From Bryobacterales bacterium (lineage in GTDB: Bacteria; Acidobacteriota; Terriglobia; Bryobacterales; Bryobacteraceae): a stretch of DNA of 52,714 nt. The stretch is from NCBI GenBank assembly GCA_003167495.1, contig PMSX01000258.1:1-52714 (forward strand), in the 5' to 3' direction. Under the pieces are notes generated by a model. The model saw nothing but the letters and a program-made list of their open reading frames with translations. It was not told the origin of the DNA and did not search any database. Each line of letters opens with the position of its first letter. Positions within the stretch are counted from its first letter, which is position 1. A program made the position numbers and the translations under genes. Below, piece after piece: positions 26,003-33,534 of this stretch.

Positions 26003-28524
26003 TTGGGTGGGAAGATGGAGCCTTGCGAATCGCCGACAATTTCATAGCTCGCCCAGTAGTACGGAGGAAGTCCGCTGTGCATCAGATCCAGCTCGGCTTG
26101 ACGTAGGGCGCCAGCTTTGTCGGCGGTTGCGAGGTGAGTGTAGAAGGCTTTCATGAATTGGTTGGAGGAATGGTCTTCAAGTTCCCACAGCGTGGAAACT
26201 ACGCTGGTGGCACCGGCTTCAATGAAGGACGCGACGACGCTTTCCACGCCGGACGTGCCAACTGGCCCGACGCCGGTGTCGCAGGCGCTGAGCGTAACAA
26301 GATCGGCGTGAAGGTGCAGTCGCCTAATGTCGCGCGCTTCTAGTCGACCGTTGTCTTTCCCTGAAGGTGCAAAGACGATGGCGGATTTGTCCGGGAAGAC
26401 CGGGTCAACAAAGCCGTGGAGGGCGAGATGGAGTACGCGATAGTTGCCCAGAGGCAAGTTCTTGAATCTCTGTGTCGTCGCGTCGTGACCGAGCAGGATC
26501 GTAGAAGGTTGCGGCATCATTGCGCCGATGCTTTCCACCTCATTGCGTGATTCAGGGAGCGCGGAGAGTTCGGTTGAGCCCGGACCGGCCGAACGCACAA
26601 GAGTCCAAGGGCGGGCACTTGTGGTGCTGGTCCAGGCCGCGACTCCAAGGTAGGGGAGCGCTCCGGCGGTTGTGGCTGGGCGATGGCGGATCAGGCAGAG
26701 GACGGTACCGCTCGGAGCTATGCTGATGGGGTCTTTTTCAAGAAGATATTTGCCGTCGTAATCGACCAGCGCACTGAATGGCAAAAGATGAAGGTTGCCG
26801 TCTGGAACGATGATCAGCGATTTCACGGCGGGATATTCGCTCGCGAAGCTAAGCAAATGCTCGAAGAGACTCTGTCCCAATTTCGTGTCGGTTTGCTTTT
26901 TGTGAAGTATGTCCCTGTACTTCGCTGCCTCGCCTTCGATGAGGCTTTTGTTAGGGAGGATATGGCGCTTCACTGACGTCGAAGTGATTGCGAGCGCGTA
27001 CGAGTGGGGTGTCGAAAGAACGTATTCGATCAAGAGCTCGGTAGGTTTAAGCGACGCTTGCAACTGCGCCAAAGTCGCCGTTCTTATGTTTGACCGACCG
27101 CCTTGCGTGGAATATTGATCTGAACGCAGAGCTGCCACGGTGGCGTTGCTCGAACCGCCGCTGGTCTTGATCAGCGCCACTTCCAATTCCTGCAGTTCCT
27201 TGTCATCCGCTGTGATTGCATGCGGTATTTCGCTTTGATCGTACTCAAGTTGCTGGGTCTCGATACGGCCGCGCGCAGCCTCGATGACACTAAAGGCGTC
27301 TGCGAAGCGTCCGGCATCCGCGAGGAGTTCGAAGTAGCCGTTGTAAAGATCGCTCAGCTCGGTCAGTAGGAGACGTTCGGTTTCAGCGGTCGGAACGTGG
27401 GCGAGCATTACGTCAAGGACTTTGGTGCCCTGTTGGTAGAGGTTCTCGGCTTCCTTTGGCTTGCCCAGCTTTTGGAGAATTCTGGCCTTGATCGCCAGGT
27501 TGCCGGGGACCATGAACATTTCGTGCGGTGTTTGCTGATTCGCCGAAATCGCTTCATCAATTGCAGTCAGGGCGTTCTGCAGATCTCCGATGCGCTCAAA
27601 AGAAAGGGATAATCTTGCGGCAGCATCCGAAACGGCCCGCGGAGCGTGTAACTTTCTCGCGTAGGTCAAGGCCTCTTGGAAGCCGCTAATCGCGTCGGCG
27701 TTCTTGCCCATTTTTGATAAGACGTCAGCCCGACTGGTGAGTAGCGATTGCATTTGGCCGTAAAGGTGATGAGCCTTGGGATACGCCACGACTTTCTCCT
27801 CCAGTGCCAAGGCTTCGGAGTACTTTCCCAATTCGGCCAGTGCGTCGATCTTGCCGACAGAGGCAACAACGGGTTGTGCGACCGAAGGATTATCTTTTTG
27901 CGTCTGAATGGCTTCATCTAGGTATTTCATAGCCTGTTCGGGGCGACCCAAGTGAGCTAATCCCAAACCGATGAGCGATGCGTACCGAACATGGGCGGTC
28001 GGGTCGCCAAGAAACTTCGCGACCATATACGAACGCTTCACTTTGGTGCTGGCTTCGCCCATATCGCCAAGCGTGAAGGCGAGGAGTCCTTGCTCTCCAC
28101 TCGCGCGTGACGCGAGATGGTATTTGTATTGTGCAAAGGCCAGGCTTTGAACTTCTGCGAAGGTTTGTTTGGAAATGCCTGCGTCGTATTCTTCTTCGCA
28201 CTTGGCCTTCATTTCTAAGATCCGTAAGCGAATCTTAGGGTTGGTCGCCTCCGGCAGCTTCAAGTCGGCGTTCAACTCCGCGATCAACTGGGAAAGATCG
28301 CTGTTTTCCATTTTGAGAGCGTATTGGCTGACGTGAGCGTAAAGCGCGTGGCCGGCATCGCCTTTGTCCCGAAATTTCTTTTCAGCTTGGAAATAGAGCG
28401 GGTCGGCGTCTACCCACACGTTGTTCCAAGCAAGCTTGTCGGCACGTTCGAGCAGACCTTCGGCGGATGTTGGCGGCGCATGAAAAAGTGTGAAGCGCGC
28501 GGTTAAGGCGATGACAATAATCAA
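25999..28524 (-). CDS. TPR-CHAT protease, membrane-anchored
   Basis: 841 residues from the TTG at 28524. Tetratricopeptide-like helical repeats fill about 20-430, then a linker and a C-terminal CHAT cysteine protease domain with His703 (RVLHLALHGF) and Cys748 (VTLSACDTGVG). The TTG start cuts through a hydrophobic segment. Starting 17 codons earlier at a CTG (28575), which has AGGAG eight bases upstream, gives RLRRLR followed by GIVIAGLIIVIALTA, a textbook signal anchor. I suspect that CTG is the true start. The protein resembles the 9706-12198 product in layout and neighbours. A role in cleaving the anti-sigma factor or in programmed death is inferred from family and context. Confidence 0.88.
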   Translation of the reverse strand: MIIVIALTARFTLFHAPPTSAEGLLERADKLAWNNVWVDADPLYFQAEKKFRDKGDAGHALYAHVSQYALKMENSDLSQLIAELNADLKLPEATNPKIRLRILEMKAKCEEEYDAGISKQTFAEVQSLAFAQYKYHLASRASGEQGLLAFTLGDMGEASTKVKRSYMVAKFLGDPTAHVRYASLIGLGLAHLGRPEQAMKYLDEAIQTQKDNPSVAQPVVASVGKIDALAELGKYSEALALEEKVVAYPKAHHLYGQMQSLLTSRADVLSKMGKNADAISGFQEALTYARKLHAPRAVSDAAARLSLSFERIGDLQNALTAIDEAISANQQTPHEMFMVPGNLAIKARILQKLGKPKEAENLYQQGTKVLDVMLAHVPTAETERLLLTELSDLYNGYFELLADAGRFADAFSVIEAARGRIETQQLEYDQSEIPHAITADDKELQELEVALIKTSGGSSNATVAALRSDQYSTQGGRSNIRTATLAQLQASLKPTELLIEYVLSTPHSYALAITSTSVKRHILPNKSLIEGEAAKYRDILHKKQTDTKLGQSLFEHLLSFASEYPAVKSLIIVPDGNLHLLPFSALVDYDGKYLLEKDPISIAPSGTVLCLIRHRPATTAGALPYLGVAAWTSTTSARPWTLVRSAGPGSTELSALPESRNEVESIGAMMPQPSTILLGHDATTQRFKNLPLGNYRVLHLALHGFVDPVFPDKSAIVFAPSGKDNGRLEARDIRRLHLHADLVTLSACDTGVGPVGTSGVESVVASFIEAGATSVVSTLWELEDHSSNQFMKAFYTHLATADKAGALRQAELDLMHSGLPPYYWASYEIVGDSQGSIFPPK

Positions 28525-28598
28525 ACCTGCGATAACGATGCCGCGCAGACGGCGAAGACGCGTGCCTAACAGCAGTTAAAGGGCTCCTGAACGAAATT

Positions 28599-28620
28599 GA
28601 CGACCGTGGAACTGTAGTAC
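28599..28620 (-). promoter_or_regulatory. Shared motif upstream of the CHAT/S41 genes
   Basis: On the minus strand: GTACTACAGTTC then CACGGTCGTC, ending 75 nt before the TTG start at 28524. A matching motif (GTACTACAATTC then AAAGGTCCGTC) lies 72 nt before the sigma gene start. In both, ACTG occurs 12 nt upstream of TACTACA. It is probably a promoter read by the island sigma factor. Confidence 0.5.
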
Positions 28621-28753
28621 GGTCGATTTCCCAGTACGGGTAGGACTTGTCTTATAGACTCGAACCAAGTCGAAATGGTTCTAAATAGTTTCAAATCGAC
28701 AAAAAAGGCGCGGATTAGTGTAAAAACCGATTGCTTTTCGCCGCTCGTAAACG

Positions 28754-29467
28754 CTATTTCGCAACGATAATCACAGGGTAGTAATAAGACGCATCCTGCC
28801 CGGCTTCCAATAATCTGGTTGCCAGAAAGTATCGACCGACTTCGGCGGTGGATAAATCGAGATCCAAAGCCACCAGCAATCCCTGGTTCTCTCCATTTGG
28901 TGCAGCTAGGGCTGAACCGAGAGCGACTGCGGCATCTTCTGTCTTAGACTTCAAAATGGCAATCATGTAGCGCCCAGCTTTGCTCGTCCGAGGCAAAAAA
29001 ATCCTAAGCTTGACGGTTGCTTTTGGAAGCTCCGCTAAGGTTGGTCCATTTTCCGGATTCGACGAACCACGCTCAATGCCAGCATTGGTTAGGTCGATAG
29101 GAATGACGGCAGCCTCGACTGGTGTCCGAAACCTTGGCATCCCGAAGAAGTATGCGGATAACAAGATCACTAGCCCAGCCGCCACGGCGGCGATCAGCTT
29201 GAATCGGCCCCGCCTTTTCTGTGTATGTTCAACCTCAGCTAGGCGCCGGTCGCGGATAACCTTAAACGCCTTGAAGCAGGGCGAGCAGTTCCAGATGTGT
29301 CGCCATGCCGGATCTTCGCGCGGAAGTTTCTTCTGACCCAGTGCCTCGATCACATCTGGCGCGAGACAGCCGATTCTCTCAGGATTGGGAAATCCGGTTA
29401 GGAGGATCGCTTCAATTGGATTATCGTCATCTATGGGCTCAGCGGACACGCAGACTCTTTCCCGCAA
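28754..29467 (-). CDS. Membrane-anchored zinc-finger anti-sigma factor (island module)
   Basis: 237 residues. The cytoplasmic N-terminal part holds HIWNCSPCFKAF (H-x3-C-x2-C), the zinc-binding pattern of anti-sigma domains, at about 58-65. A basic stretch (QKRRGRFK) precedes one membrane span (LIAAVAAGLVILLSAYFFGM, about 91-110), followed by a beta-rich outer domain of about 125 residues. It overlaps the sigma gene by 29 nt, the same overlap as in the 8117/8688 pair. It should hold the sigma factor until the outer domain is sensed or cleaved. Confidence 0.75.
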   Translation of the reverse strand: MRERVCVSAEPIDDDNPIEAILLTGFPNPERIGCLAPDVIEALGQKKLPREDPAWRHIWNCSPCFKAFKVIRDRRLAEVEHTQKRRGRFKLIAAVAAGLVILLSAYFFGMPRFRTPVEAAVIPIDLTNAGIERGSSNPENGPTLAELPKATVKLRIFLPRTSKAGRYMIAILKSKTEDAAVALGSALAAPNGENQGLLVALDLDLSTAEVGRYFLATRLLEAGQDASYYYPVIIVAK

Positions 29468-29966
29468 CTATCTTACGGCTTAGAGTCTCACGGATCGCTG
29501 TCTTGCAGGCGTGAAAACGGAATTCGGCGGTGCGAGGCTTCAGCCTCAAGGCGATATCAATTTCGGGAAACGTCTCGCCTTCCATGCGGCGTTCGAAGAT
29601 TTCCCGATCCAGCGGGGCGAGCCGATCAAGCAACTCGCGGACGAGAATAGCGTTTTCGATGCTTTCATTGGCGGCGTAGCCGGAAGCGAAATCTAGACTG
29701 GTGGGGTCGGCCAAAGGGTCCTTCTTTGCTTTTGCCGAAGTGATTCTTCTTATCGCCCTGCCAATGGTGGTTCTCGCGTAAGCGCGGAGGTTCTCAACAA
29801 CATCGCTGCGGCCCATGACCTGGGCTGCGGCATTCAACACCACGTCGGGATCGTGATCGGTGCTGATGATGGTCTCTTCGACGATTTGCTGAATGGTTTC
29901 GCGGTCGGTATTACTCACCGAAGTCTGATTCGGCATTCGCTGATCAAATTGGGCCCAGTCCGTCAC
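29439..29966 (-). CDS. ECF-like sigma factor (island module)
   Basis: 175 residues. The C-terminal half reads as sigma region 4: LLDRLAPLDREIFERRMEGETF, then LRLKPRTAEFRFHACKTAIRETL. The N-terminal half is a shortened region 2 (VVENLRAYARTTIGRAIRRI). It is divergent from the two core-segment sigma paralogues and not a recent copy of them. Overlap with the anti-sigma gene and a shared upstream motif with the CHAT gene suggest it drives its own operon and the protease/peptidase genes. Confidence 0.75.
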   Translation of the reverse strand: MTDWAQFDQRMPNQTSVSNTDRETIQQIVEETIISTDHDPDVVLNAAAQVMGRSDVVENLRAYARTTIGRAIRRITSAKAKKDPLADPTSLDFASGYAANESIENAILVRELLDRLAPLDREIFERRMEGETFPEIDIALRLKPRTAEFRFHACKTAIRETLSRKIVAGKSLRVR

Positions 29967-30037
29967 AAAAGCCTCGCAAAGAAGGACGTGTTCCTACTCG
30001 GTGCTCATTCGGCATGTTTCGAATGATTACGGACATC

Positions 30038-30060
30038 GACGGACCTTTGAATTGTAGTAC
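30038..30060 (-). promoter_or_regulatory. Shared motif upstream of the island sigma gene
   Basis: On the minus strand: GTACTACAATTC then AAAGGTCCGTC, 72 nt before the sigma start. It matches the 28599-28620 motif in sequence and distance to the start codon. Autoregulation of the sigma factor is the simplest reading. Confidence 0.5.
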
Positions 30061-30245
30061 ATGTTGCGGGGCAGTCCTTGGATTTTCTCGGTGTTAGCGC
30101 AGAGAGATCCTTTTCGAACATAGGAAGGACTCTGCTCCGTCGCTATCGGGTTGGTAGGCATCGCACTTGTGCCCGCGAAGTGGAGGCTGCCCCGCGTGGC
30201 GCAGCGGATATTGGAGGTACAGGCAAAGAGTTAGTTGTGGGCATC

Positions 30246-30485
30246 AAAAGGTGCTTTATTACGCGGTTCCGCCTCGCAACTAGGTGTTGCTGCGCCTGTG
30301 GCAATAAGGTTGTCACGCCAACCCGGCCTGCGGATTGGAAACTGATTTTCGATGGCAAGACGGTCTCACTGGACCCATCCATCGGGAACTGGGGGTTCAC
30401 TTGCCAATCGCATTATTGGATCAGGAACAACCGTGTGCAGTGGGCGGCACAATGGTCCAAGAACCATGTGGATGCCGGAAGGATG
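30246..30485 (+). pseudogene. DUF6527-type gene remnant
   Basis: In the 700-nt gap between the sigma gene and drmC, one plus-strand frame reads [13 protein letters not shown], then [20 protein letters not shown], then [15 protein letters not shown]. This is the pattern of DUF6527 proteins: a Cys-rich CxCG start and a conserved SHYWIRxNxVxW end. No plausible start codon or upstream family sequence continues in this frame, and the downstream frame runs on antisense to drmC without a family-like end. A preceding segment (KVLYYAV) appears in another frame, suggesting a frameshift. It is probably a decayed gene left from an earlier cargo module. Confidence 0.5.
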
Positions 30486-30673
30486 TTGGATAGGGCTGTC
30501 AAAGAGCGCCATTTCCGAGTTCCAGAGCCCGCGGCCCAGAGTATCGCGTCGGTGCCCGCTCATGAGGCGAACGAACATCTGGCAAGTGGTGAAGGGGTGG
30601 TGGCAGTCTTTGTAGGGAGCGGCTGCACTTCATCAACGGCCTCAGCGCCGAGTCCGCGTTTGTCGCGCCACTA

Positions 30674-31513
30674 TCAGACCGAAATCGGACACGCTAAGGT
30701 CAAGACAACCCTCAGCACTCGGTCCAGTTCTTCAGCGACTTTACCAGTCAATACGACGCCCAATTCCATCCGAGACCGGAGGCTTGACACGGTCATGTTG
30801 GCACTGCCAAGATACGCCCGCGCGCCGCGATCTGCACTTATGGCTTTGAAGTGGAAGGTTTGGGTATCGTTCCCAGTTCCCTCGAACCAGGAGAGGACCG
30901 AACAATTGGGGTCCTTGGCGATTTTCCGAAGTCCGGTGCGTACCGGAGCCGGTAGGTCCTGGCTGAACCGACCAAGGATGGTGACGCTAACTCCGCTACC
31001 CAACCTCTTTTGCGCAAGCTTGGCAATCTCTTCGCTGGTTCCTGCGTCCCAGAATGGGGAGGCGATCAGTAACGACTGTTGCGCCCCTGCGATGACGTCT
31101 AACATGGCGCTGCGCAAATCGGTCGAGTTTCCGCGGATGACATGTTCGGCGGCTGGATCTAACATTGGCGGGATCGAAACGCACAGTTGTGCCGTGGGTG
31201 GTGTGCTCTCTGGTTCGTCCGCGAGCATTTCTATCGCAGACTTGACACCTTCGCGAAGTTGTTGGGTTTCGTGCCAGCGCTGCTCGTCGAGTGTGTAGCG
31301 CGCTCCGTGGCGTTTAGAAACTCCCAAGTCGGAAAGAGCATTCAAAGCAATCAAAGCTTCGCTGTCCGTGATGGGACGGCCCGTTGAAGTGCGAAGTCCC
31401 CGAAGCAATCTGTAGCCGTCGCCGCTGCTTCCGTCCGGCATGGTGGCCATCGCGGATTCGATGGCTTCGAAGAGCCACGGGAAGTTCCGAGCCGCGTGGA
31501 CGTAATCTTTCAT
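30674..31513 (-). CDS. drmC: DISARM protein DrmC, PLD-like
   Basis: 279 residues from ATG 31513, which overlaps the drmB stop by ATGA; the frame is open 21 codons further but without support. The C-terminal half is a phospholipase D-like domain with HFKAISAD (HxK-x4-D, about residue 221), YLGSANMT, and RMELGVVL. An earlier segment ([22 protein letters not shown]) is the usual lead-in to a PLD lobe. In DISARM, DrmC is the PLD-fold member of the core DrmABC trio. It is the last gene of this operon. Confidence 0.8.
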   Translation of the reverse strand: MKDYVHAARNFPWLFEAIESAMATMPDGSSGDGYRLLRGLRTSTGRPITDSEALIALNALSDLGVSKRHGARYTLDEQRWHETQQLREGVKSAIEMLADEPESTPPTAQLCVSIPPMLDPAAEHVIRGNSTDLRSAMLDVIAGAQQSLLIASPFWDAGTSEEIAKLAQKRLGSGVSVTILGRFSQDLPAPVRTGLRKIAKDPNCSVLSWFEGTGNDTQTFHFKAISADRGARAYLGSANMTVSSLRSRMELGVVLTGKVAEELDRVLRVVLTLACPISV

Positions 31514-33534
31514 GGGGTACGACCCACCACTTCCCAGAAGCCAACGATTCCTGTGTCGATTGATGCATCCGCCCATGGAGTATGGCCGCCCATAAGAAAG
31601 GCTCGCGAAAGGCCGTGATTAAAGGTACGACACGAAATCTCGGGAGAGTGAAGACAACCGTGGCATGCGCCACTATGGTCGGCGCAATCGGGATCGTAGA
31701 GACATTCCACCGCTTCGTTGGCGATGTTCTGTAGGAAGGCAGCGAGGTGGTCTCGAACGAGAGTGGCGATGCCGCCAAGTTTGAAGCTGCTGGAATTGTC
31801 GTACACGACGAATCCAAGCAGAGGCAGGAAAATGTACTCCGCCACTGACGTGCGGTCTATTCCAGCGTAACGAGTGATGGCCCGCATCGCGGCATGGGAG
31901 AGGCTATGAATGAGTCCGAAAACAAGTCGGCGGATGGGCATCGCCCAAATATCATCCAGGTAACGGTCATGCTCGACGGGCTCGAGCGCAGCAATGATCC
32001 GGGCTATGGTGGGGAGTTCCGGACTGGGCAAGATGATGCCATTGGCTTCAAGCCATTGGATGACAAGATCGGGATTGAGCGAAAGGAATATGCCCTCGTG
32101 CTCGCCTTCGCGGGCGAGAACCGGAATCGTGCCAACGAGATCCGTACGACCCAGCGCCTGCGCTGCGAATTTTTGAACGGCCGGGAAGCAGCGTATTTCT
32201 ACGGGAAGATTCTTGGCGTTGAGTTCTTCGTAGGTCGGTTCGAAATGACGCCGGGTGAAGCCGTACGTTGCGGTGATGACAGGCAGGTCGTCAACGTACA
32301 GAATCTCATCCAGGCCGAGCGCCGTCTTGAGTCGCTGGATTTCGGGAACGAGCGCCTGAACTTTTTCTTCAACCGACACCGTGGTGACGGTGCCACGAAA
32401 GGCGAGACTTTCTTTGATGGCCTTCTCCGTGTCTGGGGATACATTCTGCAATAGTCCCTGTTCCGACGGTGAAGGAGGGGAAAACTTGCCCATTGCGATA
32501 TCGACGATGCGTTTTTGTAGTCGTTGCTGTTCATCGCGGTCTCCAAGTGCTTCCGCTGCCTTGAGTCGGTCGTTGAGTGCTCTGATGCTGTCTGCCGCCG
32601 AAACCGTCGCGTCGGGACGGCGTGAAGGCGGCAACATCTTAAACAGTGTGGTTGAGAGTTGATCGTCTGCCGTTCGCAGTTGAGGGCGGTCGAGCCGAAG
32701 AATGGATAAGGTTTGGGGGTAGTAGGTATCGCTTGCGCTATAGCGCGCGAGGCGCATGGCGAGCGCCGCGACGATGGTGCCCGTTCTGCCGTGGGCAGCC
32801 TCTGGCGGTTCCTTAGCAAAACGCTTGAGGCAACGATGGCAACGGCAGGTGAACCGGTCGAGCACGAGGATGTTGCACTTGCGGCAAAGGACCTTCATAT
32901 CCTTCACACGTTCGGATCGTCCAGGTATGAAGAGGTGATCGCCGCTATGGCATTGGGAACACCGGATCGGGTGGCTAGTGGGTGACAGGGGCCCACCATC
33001 AGGGTTCTGTTTAGTCGCGGGGATCCACTCGGTAATCGGCACGAGCTCGCCGCAGCCATGTACGAAGACAAAGGGGATTTGGTGAACGCGCGGACTCTTG
33101 CATTCGGGATTGGTGCAGCAAACGGCGCTGGCTCCGCCATGTTTCTTCTGAAAGAGAATCTGCCCGCAGCGCTGACAGATGAGTGCCGCTTGCATGACGG
33201 ACGCGTCAATTTCCGCGGGAGCCCCTACCGTGAATCGTTCTCCTTCACGGATCGGGTCAGGGAAAGCGGGGTCGATCCGACCGCCCCGAACCTGCCAGCG
33301 GCTGAAGGCATCAGCGATTTCCTTGAGCAGACTTGTCTTTCGATCCTCCTCCCACGCGTTCGAAAGCCGCACGTTGCCGAGTTGTACGATCGCGAGTCCA
33401 TCCTCCCAATCCACGGTCCGGTTGGGCAGATAGTTAAAGAGGAGTTGCGACACTCCGCGCTGCATCTTGAACGAGCGTTCCGAAGTCTGCTCGCCGTCGT
33501 GTTGCTGTTCTGGTGTCGTCGGGCGGCTAGCCAT
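31510..33534 (-). CDS. drmB: DISARM protein DrmB (DUF1998)
   Basis: 674 residues. The N-terminal part is followed by Cys clusters that should bind zinc (CQRCGQILF with CCTNPEC; CSQCHSGDH; CRKCNIL with CRCHRC). The C-terminal DUF1998 region has SLSHAAMRAITRYAGIDRTS, then YDNSSSFKLGGIATL, and the Cys motif CHGCLHSPEISCRTFNH. In DISARM, DrmB binds DrmA and together they block incoming phage DNA. The start overlaps the drmA stop by 8 nt. Confidence 0.85.
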   Translation of the reverse strand: MASRPTTPEQQHDGEQTSERSFKMQRGVSQLLFNYLPNRTVDWEDGLAIVQLGNVRLSNAWEEDRKTSLLKEIADAFSRWQVRGGRIDPAFPDPIREGERFTVGAPAEIDASVMQAALICQRCGQILFQKKHGGASAVCCTNPECKSPRVHQIPFVFVHGCGELVPITEWIPATKQNPDGGPLSPTSHPIRCSQCHSGDHLFIPGRSERVKDMKVLCRKCNILVLDRFTCRCHRCLKRFAKEPPEAAHGRTGTIVAALAMRLARYSASDTYYPQTLSILRLDRPQLRTADDQLSTTLFKMLPPSRRPDATVSAADSIRALNDRLKAAEALGDRDEQQRLQKRIVDIAMGKFSPPSPSEQGLLQNVSPDTEKAIKESLAFRGTVTTVSVEEKVQALVPEIQRLKTALGLDEILYVDDLPVITATYGFTRRHFEPTYEELNAKNLPVEIRCFPAVQKFAAQALGRTDLVGTIPVLAREGEHEGIFLSLNPDLVIQWLEANGIILPSPELPTIARIIAALEPVEHDRYLDDIWAMPIRRLVFGLIHSLSHAAMRAITRYAGIDRTSVAEYIFLPLLGFVVYDNSSSFKLGGIATLVRDHLAAFLQNIANEAVECLYDPDCADHSGACHGCLHSPEISCRTFNHGLSRAFLMGGHTPWADASIDTGIVGFWEVVGRTP

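Noticed and set aside
30078..31298. Long plus-strand open frame across the sigma-drmC gap
   Set aside because: Only the middle part resembles a family (DUF6527). The rest is antisense to drmC and has no coding character, so it was recorded as a short remnant instead.
31894..32454. 186-codon plus-strand frame inside drmB
   Set aside because: It is the antisense shadow of a strongly supported DUF1998 gene, without ribosome site or domain.
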